This document shows positions 26,768 through 36,094 of a stretch of DNA of 64,000 nucleotides, piece by piece. Both the position numbers and the translations under genes were made by a program. Within the stretch, counting starts at the first letter, position 1. The number at the start of each line of letters is the position of its first letter. The DNA lies in NCBI GenBank assembly GCA_964371155.1, contig CAYJLI010000001.1, positions 89,134 through 153,133 on the forward strand, in the 5' to 3' direction. The stretch is from CAYJEQ01 sp964371155 (lineage in GTDB: Bacteria; Bacillota; Clostridia; Oscillospirales; Ruminococcaceae). The notes under the pieces were generated by a model. The model was not told the DNA's origin and did no database searches. It saw only the letters and a program-made list of their open reading frames with translations.

Positions 26768-27781
26768 TTATTCATTTCCTGTAAGCCAGCTATCTTCGCT
26801 TTCGTGCTTGGAGGGACGCCCCATTAAATCATAGATAACTTTGCCCACAGGCTTGTCCTCATATAATGTGCGATAAACTTCAGTAATTATAGGCATCTCC
26901 ACATCATGTCTGAGTGCAAGTTCATAGGCATTTTTTGTGTTTTTATATCCCTCGACCGTCATCCCTACTTCTTCGAGTGCCACTGCGGAAGATTTACCCA
27001 TGCCTATCAGCTTACCAAAGCGTCTATTTCGCGAATGTAAGCTTGTGCAGGTAACCACCAAATCGCCAATGCCCGAAAGTCCTGCGAAAGTTAGAAGATT
27101 GGCACCGCATTTTTCGCCCAAGCGGGAAATTTCTGTTATCCCCCTTGTTATCAGAGCCGCCATGGTATTGTCTCCAAGGCCTAAACCGTCGAGTGCACCC
27201 ACTGCCAATGCGATGATATTCTTAAGTGCTCCACCAAGCTCCACTCCCATAACATCACTGCTTGTGTATATACGAAGTGTAGAGTTTGAAAGTGCATCCT
27301 GTACAAACTCTGCGGATTCTTTGCTTGTAGAGGCTGCCACGAGTGCTGTTGGAATATTTTTTGCAACTTCCTCAGCATGGGAGGGGCCCGAAAGTGCTAC
27401 GAAGATGTTTTTTAGCTCTTCCTCTGCAATTTGTGACATTGTCTTAAGGCTGACTTCCTCAAATCCTTTAGAAACACATACCACTATCGCTTTAGGATTT
27501 ATATACTTCGCCATCATAATGCATATTTCACGCACTACATGGGAGGGTACGGCTATTATGGCGATGTCGGCTGTTTTTAGCACCTCAAGGTCACGAGTTA
27601 TTTCGATTTCTTCCGGTATTTTTACGCCTGGAAGTAGTTTTTTACTTTCACGCTCAGCTTTTAAAAGCTCTTCTTCAGCCTCGAATTTAGTCCACAATGT
27701 TGATTTATTTCCCGATTGCAATGCACTTATCGAAAGTGCTATCCCAAAGCCACCTGCTCCAAGTATTACGATATTAGCCAT
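26768..27781 (-). CDS. gpsA: glycerol-3-phosphate dehydrogenase [NAD(P)+]
   Basis: Reduces dihydroxyacetone phosphate to sn-glycerol 3-phosphate for phospholipid synthesis. The start is at MANIVILGAGGFG (NAD-binding GxGxxG). Seen motifs are VCVSKGFE, LSGPSHAEEVA, GGALKNIIALAVGALDGLGLGDNTMAALITRG (in pieces: GGALKNIIA, GLGLGDNT) and RNRRFG. The catalytic Lys is in GALKN. The length of 337 residues is normal. It overlaps the end of plsY by 8 bp, so the two steps to lysophosphatidic acid are coupled. Confidence 0.95.
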   Translation of the reverse strand: MANIVILGAGGFGIALSISALQSGNKSTLWTKFEAEEELLKAERESKKLLPGVKIPEEIEITRDLEVLKTADIAIIAVPSHVVREICIMMAKYINPKAIVVCVSKGFEEVSLKTMSQIAEEELKNIFVALSGPSHAEEVAKNIPTALVAASTSKESAEFVQDALSNSTLRIYTSSDVMGVELGGALKNIIALAVGALDGLGLGDNTMAALITRGITEISRLGEKCGANLLTFAGLSGIGDLVVTCTSLHSRNRRFGKLIGMGKSSAVALEEVGMTVEGYKNTKNAYELALRHDVEMPIITEVYRTLYEDKPVGKVIYDLMGRPSKHESEDSWLTGNE

Positions 27782-28457
27782 TATCAGTTTCACCTTTCTT
27801 TTTAGAGGAAGCTCCAAATCTATTTTCTGTTCCATTTAAAAGCCGCTTTATATTTGCACGATGCGAGTAGAGGATAAATGCACACAGCAAAACCGAGAAA
27901 AATATCTCGAAGATATATGTCCTATCATAATATCTAAGCACGAAAAAATTGAGTATTGGGAAGGTTGCCACGCCGAGCACTGAAGCAAGGGAGACAATTC
28001 GTGTTAAAAACGCCATGGGGACATATATAATAAATAGTATTCCAAATACGAGTGGATTTAGTATAAGCACAATTCCAAAAGCTGTGAGTACACCTTTACC
28101 GCCTTTAAATCCAAAAAATATCGGATATAAATGCCCTATGAGTGCCGAAAAGCCCACGATATATCCTACATCAAAGGTAGTAATCCCAAAGTATTTAAAT
28201 AGGGCACGGGATATTGCCACACAGATTAAGCCTTTAAAGAAATCACCGAGAGTGGTGAGGACTGCGGCGGTTTTCCCATATGTGCGAAGCATATTCGTCA
28301 TGCCTGCATTACCACTACCAAATTTGCGGACATCCTCTTTGCCAAGTAATTTACAAATAATCAGCGCAAAGTTTAAACTGCCCATCAAATATGCAAATAC
28401 GCAAACTCCCAAGAGTGGAAGTGCTGTATTTGAATTTATTATTTCCGATATTATCAT
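27774..28457 (-). CDS. plsY: glycerol-3-phosphate acyltransferase PlsY
   Basis: Membrane enzyme that acylates glycerol 3-phosphate from acyl phosphate. It has five hydrophobic segments. Conserved motifs are YLMGSLNFA, GSGNAGMTNMLRTYG (the SGNxGxTN glycerol-phosphate motif) and GHLYPIFFGFKGGKGVLTAFG (in pieces: HLYPIFF, FKGGKGV). The length of 227 is slightly above normal because of a basic C-terminal tail that runs into gpsA (8-bp overlap). Confidence 0.95.
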   Translation of the reverse strand: MIISEIINSNTALPLLGVCVFAYLMGSLNFALIICKLLGKEDVRKFGSGNAGMTNMLRTYGKTAAVLTTLGDFFKGLICVAISRALFKYFGITTFDVGYIVGFSALIGHLYPIFFGFKGGKGVLTAFGIVLILNPLVFGILFIIYVPMAFLTRIVSLASVLGVATFPILNFFVLRYYDRTYIFEIFFSVLLCAFILYSHRANIKRLLNGTENRFGASSKKKGETDNG

Positions 28458-28509
28458 ATACTACCTCTTTTTATAATATTCAATAAATATGTACCCATAG
28501 TGTAAGCTT

Positions 28510-28953
28510 TTATCTGCGAAGCTCTGAAAAAAATCTCTCCATGAGTGAAAGTGCTTCTTCTGCCATAACTCCCGATGTTATATCAACTCCGTGCGCAAAA
28601 TTCATTGCAAATAAATTGCATACACTTCCTGCACATCCTGTCTTTTCTTCTTTTGCCCCATATACTACCCTTGCTATTCGGCTGTTTATTATTGCTCCAC
28701 TGCACATCGAGCAAGGCTCAATTGTCACATAAATTGTGCATCCACTTAGCCGCCAATCGTCTAAGTTTTTTGCCGCCTCGTCAATAGCGGTTATTTCTGC
28801 GTGTTTGAGTGGGTTTTTCTCACTCTCTCGGGTATTATACCCCCTGCCAATTATTACGCCATCCTTTACCACTACTGCACCTATTGGCACTTCGCCTATT
28901 GCAAAGGCTTTTTCCGCTTGCTTTAACGCCTCTGCCATAAAAAAATTATCCAT
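28510..28953 (-). CDS. tadA: tRNA-specific adenosine deaminase
   Basis: Converts A34 of tRNA-Arg(ACG) to inosine. The zinc site is complete: HAE (His ligand and proton-shuttle Glu, in LKHAEITAID) and PCSMCSGAI (two Cys ligands). The start at 28953 (MDNFFMAEALKQAE) has a strong AGGAGG ribosome site. The length of 147 residues is usual. It slightly follows the CPBP protease gene, whose end overlaps the longer alternative start. Confidence 0.95.
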   Translation of the reverse strand: MDNFFMAEALKQAEKAFAIGEVPIGAVVVKDGVIIGRGYNTRESEKNPLKHAEITAIDEAAKNLDDWRLSGCTIYVTIEPCSMCSGAIINSRIARVVYGAKEEKTGCAGSVCNLFAMNFAHGVDITSGVMAEEALSLMERFFSELRR

Positions 28954-28969
28954 TTTCAAAAAACTCCTC

Positions 28970-30031
28970 CTACCACTGCACGGTAACATACTGCAAAGCT
29001 ATCGCTGTAATAAGTAAAATCACACTGATCATTGCAAGTGTTGAAAAATAGATGAATACTTTTTGGCGGGTAACTATATAGGATTTCACAGGCCTGAGAT
29101 TGAAAATATTGGGATGATTTTTTGCAAGGTATATAACGGATAAAATCCCTAAAATAATATATACTGCGTTTTTTGTGAGTGTAATCAAATCTATATTTTC
29201 AGGTGAGGCATTTGAAGTGATAAATGTAAAGAGTATTACTAAAGCATTATTTACAAAATGTATTATCACACCACTCCAAACCGATCCCGTCATAACTACA
29301 CAAATCGCCATAATTATTCCTACGAGAAGTGTGGTGGGTATCTGCGAAATATTAGCGTGTGCGAGTGCAAATATAATTGAGGACAATAAAATTGCATAAC
29401 CATCACCAAACCTGCGAAGCGACTGCAATAATACCCCTCTAAACGCCCATTCTTCAACAAGTGAAGGAAGTAAAACAGCATTTAAAATATAAATTACATA
29501 TGAAAAAAGACTTCCCGACGGTACAGCTGTGGGTGCAAATATATATATACCGAAATTTGAAAAAGCCACCGTAAGGGCATTTGAAGTAAATGCTCCTATT
29601 GCCGAAAGTGAAAGAGCTATAAATATACAGGGAATGAGTATATTTAGTTTTGGGATATCAGTGGGTATTGCCTTATTGTGTGGTATTTTAACTAATTTCA
29701 TATATATGAAAAACGGTATAAATATAGAAAGACAGAATGTGAGGGAAGAAGCAAGCTCTATCATAATATAAGCTACTGAAATATTATCTCCCACTGATCC
29801 AGCCAAACCAAAGAGTGAAAATAACAAATGTGAAAGTGGCTCTGCAAGCACTGACCTTATCATAAACATCATTATTATGCTAAACCCTGCCGCATTTGAA
29901 AATAGACGGATATTCTCCGCTTCTATTACAAATGGGTTTCTTGGAGCAAATCCATAGCTGTGTATATATCTGTGCTCATTTGGGTTATAATCCCTTAAAT
30001 CTGCTTTTTTATCGTTTAAGTCCCTGTACAA
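28970..30031 (-). CDS. CPBP family intramembrane metalloprotease
   Basis: A polytopic membrane protein of 353 residues with about eight hydrophobic helices. The CAAX-protease/bacteriocin-processing (ABI) motifs are present: EEWAFRGVLLQSLRR (EExxxR, about 195-205), FALAHANISQ (FxxxH) and HFVNNA (HxxxN). Roles in the family include processing of peptides or self-immunity, but the substrate cannot be told. A GGAGGTGG ribosome site precedes the ATG. Confidence 0.88.
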   Translation of the reverse strand: MYRDLNDKKADLRDYNPNEHRYIHSYGFAPRNPFVIEAENIRLFSNAAGFSIIMMFMIRSVLAEPLSHLLFSLFGLAGSVGDNISVAYIMIELASSLTFCLSIFIPFFIYMKLVKIPHNKAIPTDIPKLNILIPCIFIALSLSAIGAFTSNALTVAFSNFGIYIFAPTAVPSGSLFSYVIYILNAVLLPSLVEEWAFRGVLLQSLRRFGDGYAILLSSIIFALAHANISQIPTTLLVGIIMAICVVMTGSVWSGVIIHFVNNALVILFTFITSNASPENIDLITLTKNAVYIILGILSVIYLAKNHPNIFNLRPVKSYIVTRQKVFIYFSTLAMISVILLITAIALQYVTVQW

Positions 30032-30178
30032 AAGTCCACCTCCTTAAAAATAAGCTATTGGGCTTAACGCCAGCTTAATTAAATTTTCCTATATGGTAAA
30101 TGAAATCATAATTTATAATTTTACTCATGTTTATAAATCTATTCGAGATAATTAAAACTATGCTCGTATATTCTATGC

Positions 30179-30661
30179 TTATTTATGATATTTCCCACCC
30201 GAAGAAATTGATAGGGCACGATATATTTGCTCGAGCAGCATAACCCTAAAAAGCTGATGGGGAAATGTCATTTTAGACACTGATAATTTTAAATCTGCAA
30301 GTGATTTAACTTCGTCGCTAAGTCCATGTGAGCCGCCTATTATGAAGGCTACACTGCTTTTACCAGAGGTGGTATACTCAGTAATTTTAGAGGATAATTC
30401 GGTGGAAGAAAGCTGTTTACCCTCTATACAAAGTGCTATTTTCACAGTGGATTTAGGTATTTTTGATATTATTCTCCTACCCTCTTCTAAAAGTACTGCA
30501 TCTATCTGGGATTTTGATGGATTTTCTGTTATGCGCTGTTCATCTATTTCTATAACTGTTAGTTTGCAGTATGCATTTAATCGCTTTAGATATTCGTTTG
30601 CCGCCTCGGTGAGAAAGCTCTCTTTGAGTTTTCCAACTGTTATCAGATATATATTAAGCAT
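30179..30661 (-). CDS. rlmH: 23S rRNA (pseudouridine-1915-N3)-methyltransferase RlmH
   Basis: Methylates pseudouridine 1915 of 23S rRNA on the 70S ribosome. A small SPOUT protein of 160 residues: INIYLITVGKLKE-like start, ALCIEGKQLSS, FIIGGSHGLSDEV (SAM-binding knot) and the C-terminal MTFPHQLFRVMLLEQIYRA signature (in pieces: TFPHQLFR, LLEQIYRA). The start at MLNIYLI (30661) matches the family. It sits 77 bp after the metallo-hydrolase gene, as in many Firmicutes. Confidence 0.96.
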   Translation of the reverse strand: MLNIYLITVGKLKESFLTEAANEYLKRLNAYCKLTVIEIDEQRITENPSKSQIDAVLLEEGRRIISKIPKSTVKIALCIEGKQLSSTELSSKITEYTTSGKSSVAFIIGGSHGLSDEVKSLADLKLSVSKMTFPHQLFRVMLLEQIYRALSISSGGKYHK

Positions 30662-30738
30662 AAGAAAACTCCGTTCCACCGCTCAATGTCGGCATAAAAT
30701 AATAAAAATTCTGTTTCTGCCATGCACATTGCCCCTAA

Positions 30739-31527
30739 TTAGAATATCACTGAAGCTGAGGGGAAATCGGCAGGTGCAATATGTAAGTTTACATCTATGC
30801 CGTCCCTCACGCCATTTTTACTCAGTGCAGAGAGTGTGGTCTCTCTTGCGAGTGCGGGGGTGTTGTTTTCACGGCTTAGATGAGCAAGCACTATTCTTGT
30901 GGTTTTATTTCTCACAAGTTCGGCACATAGAGCAGCGCAATCTTTATTTGAAAGATGCCCCTCTTTTCCGCTTATTCTCTGCTTTAGCATATATGGGTAT
31001 GATGAAACTTTTAGCATATCAATATCGTAATTTGATTCTATTACTACGGCGTCTGCTTTAAGCATATTGCTTTTCACTTCCTCCGTCACATAGCCTAAAT
31101 CCGTTGAAACTGCAAAAACTTTATTATCCGAGGTTTCTATTTTATATCCACAACCATCGGCGCAGTCATGCGGTATGGAAAAAGGTGTTACCTGCATTGA
31201 GGCAATTACGGTTGGTTTATCAATTGGTATCAGCTTTGCGTCAGCTGGTAGAGAAAGATTTTTTAGTAGATACTGAAGTGTCATATCCGTTCCATAGACG
31301 GGAATTTTAAGCTTTTTTAAAAGTATTGGAAGCCCTTTGATATGGTCGGAGTGTTCATGCGTTATAACTATGCCCATAACACTACCACAGTCTATATTAT
31401 TTTCAGCGAGTGCCTGCAAAATTCTTTTACACGATACCCCTGCGTCAATCAGTAAACCACTGCCTTTAGCTGTTAAAAAACCGCTATTGCCGGTACTGGA
31501 GCTGTATAAAGAGATGTATTTTGCCAT
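30739..31527 (-). CDS. walJ: MBL-fold metallohydrolase, YycJ/WalJ type
   Basis: A metallo-beta-lactamase-fold protein of 262 residues. Metal ligands are seen in THEHSDH (HxHxDH, about 55-61), VSTDLGY (Asp ligand) and LAHLSREN (His). SLYSSSTGNSGFL at the N-terminus is typical of YycJ, proposed to act as a nuclease linked to cell-wall and DNA-replication control. The start at 31527 (MAKYISLYSSS) fits the family. It is paired with rlmH, as commonly seen. Confidence 0.88.
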   Translation of the reverse strand: MAKYISLYSSSTGNSGFLTAKGSGLLIDAGVSCKRILQALAENNIDCGSVMGIVITHEHSDHIKGLPILLKKLKIPVYGTDMTLQYLLKNLSLPADAKLIPIDKPTVIASMQVTPFSIPHDCADGCGYKIETSDNKVFAVSTDLGYVTEEVKSNMLKADAVVIESNYDIDMLKVSSYPYMLKQRISGKEGHLSNKDCAALCAELVRNKTTRIVLAHLSRENNTPALARETTLSALSKNGVRDGIDVNLHIAPADFPSASVIF

Positions 31528-31749
31528 TAGATGTCCTTCCAAAAAAACAAGCCGTGATTTAGAGCCGATAAGAAAGCTTTTTTAAAAACTCTGCATACGG
31601 ACAAACTATAATAACCACAGCTTGGTATTTTATATTTTTTTATAATAGCTACCCAATACTCCAAGCGGCAGATATTTTTTTGTATAGCTCTCCCCGCTTG
31701 TAAGCGTACAAACTATACTGAGAGAATTTAAAAGTTATTGCCAATCATC

Positions 31750-33030
31750 TTAGGCGTTTTTACTCACGGGATCGGGCAAAATAATTTTCTTTATGTCCGC
31801 TCCGAGTGCTGTGAGCTTATCTATGAGATTATCATAGCCACGCTCAATGTGATGTATGTCTTCAATATATGTTTCACCTTCTGCTGAAAGTGCCGCTATT
31901 AAAAGTGCTGCTCCTGCTCTTAAATCAGTAGCTTTAACAGGTGCGCCCATGAGCTCACGAACTCCCTGAATTACAGCTGTTTTGCCGTCAACCTGCACAT
32001 CTGCGCCCATTCTCTTTAGCTCGTCCACAAATCTAAATCTATTGTCCCACACGCCCTCGGTAACAATGCTTGCGCCCTCAGCTTTTGTGAGCATAGCCAC
32101 CATTTGAGGTTGCATATCGGTTGGAAATCCTGGGTGGGGCATTGTTTTAATGTTTATATGCTTTAGAGGGCCATTTCGTGAAACCCTTATAGAATCATCA
32201 AATTCTTCAACACTAACTCCTGCGGCACGCATTTTGTCACTAATGGACTCAAGGTGCTTTGGTATAACATTCTTAATTAGTAAATCGCCACCCGTTGCCG
32301 CTGCAAGAGCCATGTATGTGCCACTCTCAATTTGGTCGGGTATTATTGAATATGTTGTGCCACGGAGCATGTCCACCCCATGGATTTTTATTACATCGGT
32401 ACCAGCACCTCTAATGTCGGCACCCATTGAGTTTAAAAAGTTTGCAAGGTCAACTATATGTGGCTCTTTCGCCACATTTTCTAAGATGGTTATGCCCTTG
32501 CCTTTTACCGCTGCCATCATAACATTCACAGTAGCCCCTACCGACACTACATCGAAGTGAATATGTGAAGCTGTGAGTGTTTCTGAGGAAGCTTTTATTA
32601 TACCGCTATCTATTACAACTTTTGCTCCAAGCTCTTCGAAGCCTTTGATATGCTGGTCAATTGGGCGCACACCAAAATGGCAACCTCCCGGCATGGACAC
32701 TTCACAGTATCCACATCTGCCAAGCAGTGCACCTATAAAATAGTAGGAAGCTCTTAAATGCCTTGCAAGTTCGTAAGAAACAGAGGGGTTTGTAATATTT
32801 GTGGTATCTATTTCAACCGTGGTCTCGTCTATAAGATTAACTTTAGCGCCCATTTCCCTAAGTATGGTAAAAAGATAGCCCACATCGCTTATGCCTGGGA
32901 CATTCTCTATAATGCATTTTCCACCTGCTAAAACGGTTGCAGGAATAATTGCCACTACGGCATTTTTAGCTCCGCTTATAGTCACTTCACCGTTTAAGGG
33001 ATTTCCGCCTTTTATTAAAAATTTTTCCAA
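31750..33030 (-). CDS. murA: UDP-N-acetylglucosamine 1-carboxyvinyltransferase
   Basis: First committed step of peptidoglycan synthesis: transfer of enolpyruvate from PEP to UDP-GlcNAc. The 426-residue EPT-fold protein has ISGAKNA near the N-terminus (catalytic Lys) and PGGCHFGVRPIDQH with the fosfomycin-target Cys intact. PHPGFPTDMQPQ and ENRF-type WDNRFRF are also present. The start has a GGAGAC ribosome site. It is monocistronic. Confidence 0.96.
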   Translation of the reverse strand: MEKFLIKGGNPLNGEVTISGAKNAVVAIIPATVLAGGKCIIENVPGISDVGYLFTILREMGAKVNLIDETTVEIDTTNITNPSVSYELARHLRASYYFIGALLGRCGYCEVSMPGGCHFGVRPIDQHIKGFEELGAKVVIDSGIIKASSETLTASHIHFDVVSVGATVNVMMAAVKGKGITILENVAKEPHIVDLANFLNSMGADIRGAGTDVIKIHGVDMLRGTTYSIIPDQIESGTYMALAAATGGDLLIKNVIPKHLESISDKMRAAGVSVEEFDDSIRVSRNGPLKHINIKTMPHPGFPTDMQPQMVAMLTKAEGASIVTEGVWDNRFRFVDELKRMGADVQVDGKTAVIQGVRELMGAPVKATDLRAGAALLIAALSAEGETYIEDIHHIERGYDNLIDKLTALGADIKKIILPDPVSKNA

Positions 33031-33182
33031 AATAATTAGTCTCCTTATATGTTCATCTACGATATCGTATTATTTGTTTTTAATACAATACAACACATTT
33101 GATTAAATATTTAAACCTGCTAAATAATCAATGATTATTATACCATTTTAAAGCCATTATGCAAAGAGGATTTTGAATTTTG

Positions 33183-33206
33183 AGGTATATTATTAATAAT
33201 ATACCT
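33183..33206. repeat. 24-bp perfect AT-rich palindrome
   Basis: The 390-bp gap between murA and the next gene holds AGGTATATTATT directly joined to its reverse complement. It has no T-tract and is 150 bp upstream of the murA start and 215 bp upstream of the plus-strand gene. It could be a regulator site or cruciform. The rest of the gap is AT-rich; TTGACA at 33287 is a possible -35 box for the plus-strand gene, without a clear -10. Confidence 0.5.
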
Positions 33207-33420
33207 TATTATTTACAATTTATTCACAAAATTAGAACATATAAAGATTAAAAATAGGATAAATGCTCTATTTTTGTAAGTTTACTTGACATATATTGGA
33301 TGCAGTTGTTTTAACATTAATAATTTACTCGCATAAAATATTATAAGTAAAGTTTTACCTGTATGATTTATTCGCCTACATATCAGTTTAAAATTCCAAA
33401 CTTTTTTTGGGGGTCTTCTC

Positions 33421-33828
33421 ATGATACTAAACAGCCAGTTTTTCACTTTATTTGCACAGCTCTTGCTATATATTTTTTCCTTTTTGGGTGCGCTATATTT
33501 GATTGATGTAATGCTAAATTTTGTTTTAAAAAAATCTAAATGCTGCCGTCGATGTACTGTTGTGATAATTGATGAGAATGTTGATGAAGTAGAATTTGCT
33601 CTCACGGATTGTTTTGAAAAAAGCAGAAAATGCATTGGTGGATCGATGGCAATTTTATGCAGGACAAATGATGAAAAAACAATAAAAATTGTACAGCTAT
33701 TTTCTCAGGCACGGGAAATACCTTCATTTTATACAGCTGACGAGCTCACGGCATTTATAAACTGTAATTCTATCCCCTGTAAAAATAAGCTTGATAATTG
33801 CCAAAAACCTCAAAATATATTATACTAA
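33421..33828 (+). CDS. hypothetical Cys-rich protein with N-terminal membrane helix
   Basis: A 135-residue product with one hydrophobic helix (about 5-33) followed by a basic, Cys-containing linker (KKSKCCRRCTVVII) and a small alpha/beta soluble part. There are eight Cys residues in all, including a final pair in NCNSIPC. TGGGGGT upstream is a possible ribosome site. It is 61 bp ahead of recD2 on the same strand. No family was recognised. Confidence 0.5.
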   Translation: MILNSQFFTLFAQLLLYIFSFLGALYLIDVMLNFVLKKSKCCRRCTVVIIDENVDEVEFALTDCFEKSRKCIGGSMAILCRTNDEKTIKIVQLFSQAREIPSFYTADELTAFINCNSIPCKNKLDNCQKPQNILY

Positions 33829-33889
33829 ACAATGTAGATAACTTCAGACCATTTTATTGGCAATGGGCAAGTAAATCTTTGAGGTGATT

Positions 33890-36094
33890 ATGGACAGAGA
33901 TTTCAGAGAGAGTATAGCAGGCTCAGTGGAAGACATTGTTTTCAGAAATGAAGAAAATGGCTTTACTGTGCTTGAAATTGATTATAATGATGAGCTTTTA
34001 ACCGTGGTGGGCTCTTTTGCGGACATATCCGTTGGAGAGAGTATTACTGCCACGGGTGTTTTTGCTGCCCATCCCACATATGGCAGACAATTTAAGGCTG
34101 ATTATATTGAAAGGGCATTACCCTCTGGGGCATCGTCAATATATAAATATCTCGCCACAGGGGTAATAAAGGGAATAGGTGCAGGACTTGCAAAAAGAAT
34201 AGTGGACAAATTCGGAGATAAAACCCTTGATATAATGGAAAACTCCCCTATGGACTTATGCGTGGTAAAGGGAATATCCGAAAAAAAAGCGATAGAAGTA
34301 GAAGTGGAATTTAAAAGGCTGTATGGTATAAGAACAGTTATGATACAGCTCTCAAAATACGGCATAGACTCCGCTCAGGCAATAAAAGTGTGGAAAAATT
34401 GGGGGCTTACTGCGCCTGCTGTAATTTCAGAAAACCCCTATTTGTTATGTGGAGGGGATATTGGCTTTGATTTTGCCAAAGCCGATGCAATTGCTATGGG
34501 GCTATCGCTCCCTCTCGACAGCGAATTCAGAATACAGGGTGCTATGCGTCATGTACTCTCGGTAAATTCAGATTCAGGACATGCCTGTGTACCCGATGAA
34601 AAGCTGACAGAAAAAGCAAATTTGCTGATAAATATTGACGGGGATTTAGTTTTGGAAACTATGGAGAAAATGCTTGAGGAAAAAAGGCTTTATTCACTGA
34701 CTGAAGAAGGCAGAAGATACATATACCTCCCCCACCTCTACGACGCTGAAACATATGTGGCAGGCAGAATTAAAATGATGCTTATGACGGCATACTCTGC
34801 TGAAAAAGACAGAGAAGCGGAAATCGACAAGCTCCAGTCAGAGCGTGGTATAGAATATGCTCCACTCCAGAGAAAAGCGATATCCGATGCGGCAAACAGC
34901 GGTGTTTTCATCTTAACAGGAGGCCCCGGAACCGGCAAGACCACAACACTTAAAGGAATTATAGACATACTTGATAAAGAAGGATATAAGGTTGCACTTG
35001 CTGCGCCCACAGGTAGGGCGGCAAAGAGAATGAGTGAAGTGACTGGCAGAGAAGCCAAAACAATCCATCGCCTACTTGAAGTGGATTTTAAAAATGAAAA
35101 AGGATTAAACAGCTTTAAGCGAAATTTGCAAAACCCACTCCCCTACGATGCCGTGGTAGTGGATGAAATGTCGATGGTGGATATCTGCCTATTTGAGCAT
35201 CTCATAAAGGCAATCCGCATGGGCTCAAAGCTGATAATGGTGGGCGACACGGATCAGCTCCCCTCGGTGGGTGCAGGAAATGTACTCAGGGATCTAATAG
35301 ACAGTGACAGGGTGAAAAAAGTACACCTTACACAGATATTCAGACAAGCGGCTAAGAGTCTTATTGTTACTAATTCCCATTCGATAGTAAAGGGGCAGTT
35401 CCCCGATATTTCACAAAGTGACAATGATTTTTTCTTTATTAAGCGCAATAATATTAGTAGATGTGCCGAGCTTGTAGCAGAGCTTGTATCTCAAAGGCTT
35501 CCCAAAAAATATGGCTTTTCTCCACTTTGGGATATACAAATTATCTGTCCTTCACGCAAGGGAGCTTTGGGCACTGCTGAACTCAACCGAGTTATGCAAG
35601 AGCAGCTAAATCCTCCAAACCAAAAGAAGCAGGAGCACAAAACCCCCTTTAACTCTTTTAGGGAGGGTGATAAGGTGATGCAGATAAAAAATAATTATGA
35701 TATTGTATGGGAAAAAGAAAATGGCGAAAGCGGAATGGGTATTTTCAATGGCGACATTGGCATAATTGATCTAATTGATCGCCCTTCAAAATCGATTTTG
35801 GTGAGATTTGAAGACAGGGTGGCTCAGTACAGCTTTGAAATGGCGGACGAGCTCGAGCTCGCTTACGCAATAACCATCCATAAAAGTCAGGGCAATGAAT
35901 TTGAAGCGGTGATACTCCCGCTCATGGGTAGACATCCAAGGCTTCATTACCGAAACCTCTTATACACAGCAGTCACAAGGGGTAAGCAACTTGTGGTGGT
36001 GACCGGTGACCCATATACCATCAAAGAAATGGTGGATAATAATCGCAAAAACAAAAGATATACTAATCTTAAGGGGTTGGTGAGCGGTGAATAA
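33890..36094 (+). CDS. recD2: RecD2-type ATP-dependent DNA helicase
   Basis: 5'-3' superfamily 1B helicase not in a RecBCD complex. The 734-residue protein has the RecD2-specific N-terminal OB and HhH regions (about 1-190; GIGAGLAKRIVDKFG). The helicase core follows: Walker A GGPGTGKTTT (about 343), VVDEMSMVD (motif II), MVGDTDQLPSVGAGNVL (motif III), and C-terminal YAITIHKSQGNEFEAVILP (motif V; pieces AITIHKSQG). The ATG at 33890 has TTTGAGGTG upstream. It overlaps comF by 8 bp. Confidence 0.95.
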   Translation: MDRDFRESIAGSVEDIVFRNEENGFTVLEIDYNDELLTVVGSFADISVGESITATGVFAAHPTYGRQFKADYIERALPSGASSIYKYLATGVIKGIGAGLAKRIVDKFGDKTLDIMENSPMDLCVVKGISEKKAIEVEVEFKRLYGIRTVMIQLSKYGIDSAQAIKVWKNWGLTAPAVISENPYLLCGGDIGFDFAKADAIAMGLSLPLDSEFRIQGAMRHVLSVNSDSGHACVPDEKLTEKANLLINIDGDLVLETMEKMLEEKRLYSLTEEGRRYIYLPHLYDAETYVAGRIKMMLMTAYSAEKDREAEIDKLQSERGIEYAPLQRKAISDAANSGVFILTGGPGTGKTTTLKGIIDILDKEGYKVALAAPTGRAAKRMSEVTGREAKTIHRLLEVDFKNEKGLNSFKRNLQNPLPYDAVVVDEMSMVDICLFEHLIKAIRMGSKLIMVGDTDQLPSVGAGNVLRDLIDSDRVKKVHLTQIFRQAAKSLIVTNSHSIVKGQFPDISQSDNDFFFIKRNNISRCAELVAELVSQRLPKKYGFSPLWDIQIICPSRKGALGTAELNRVMQEQLNPPNQKKQEHKTPFNSFREGDKVMQIKNNYDIVWEKENGESGMGIFNGDIGIIDLIDRPSKSILVRFEDRVAQYSFEMADELELAYAITIHKSQGNEFEAVILPLMGRHPRLHYRNLLYTAVTRGKQLVVVTGDPYTIKEMVDNNRKNKRYTNLKGLVSGE

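Noticed and set aside
26937..27839. Plus-strand 300-residue frame opposite gpsA
   Set aside because: It is a shadow of gpsA, which has all family motifs; the antisense product is Ser-rich and unlike any known protein.
31543..31749. Small RNA or gene in the gap between murA and the metallo-hydrolase gene
   Set aside because: AT-rich DNA with no strong hairpin and no reading frame with a ribosome site.
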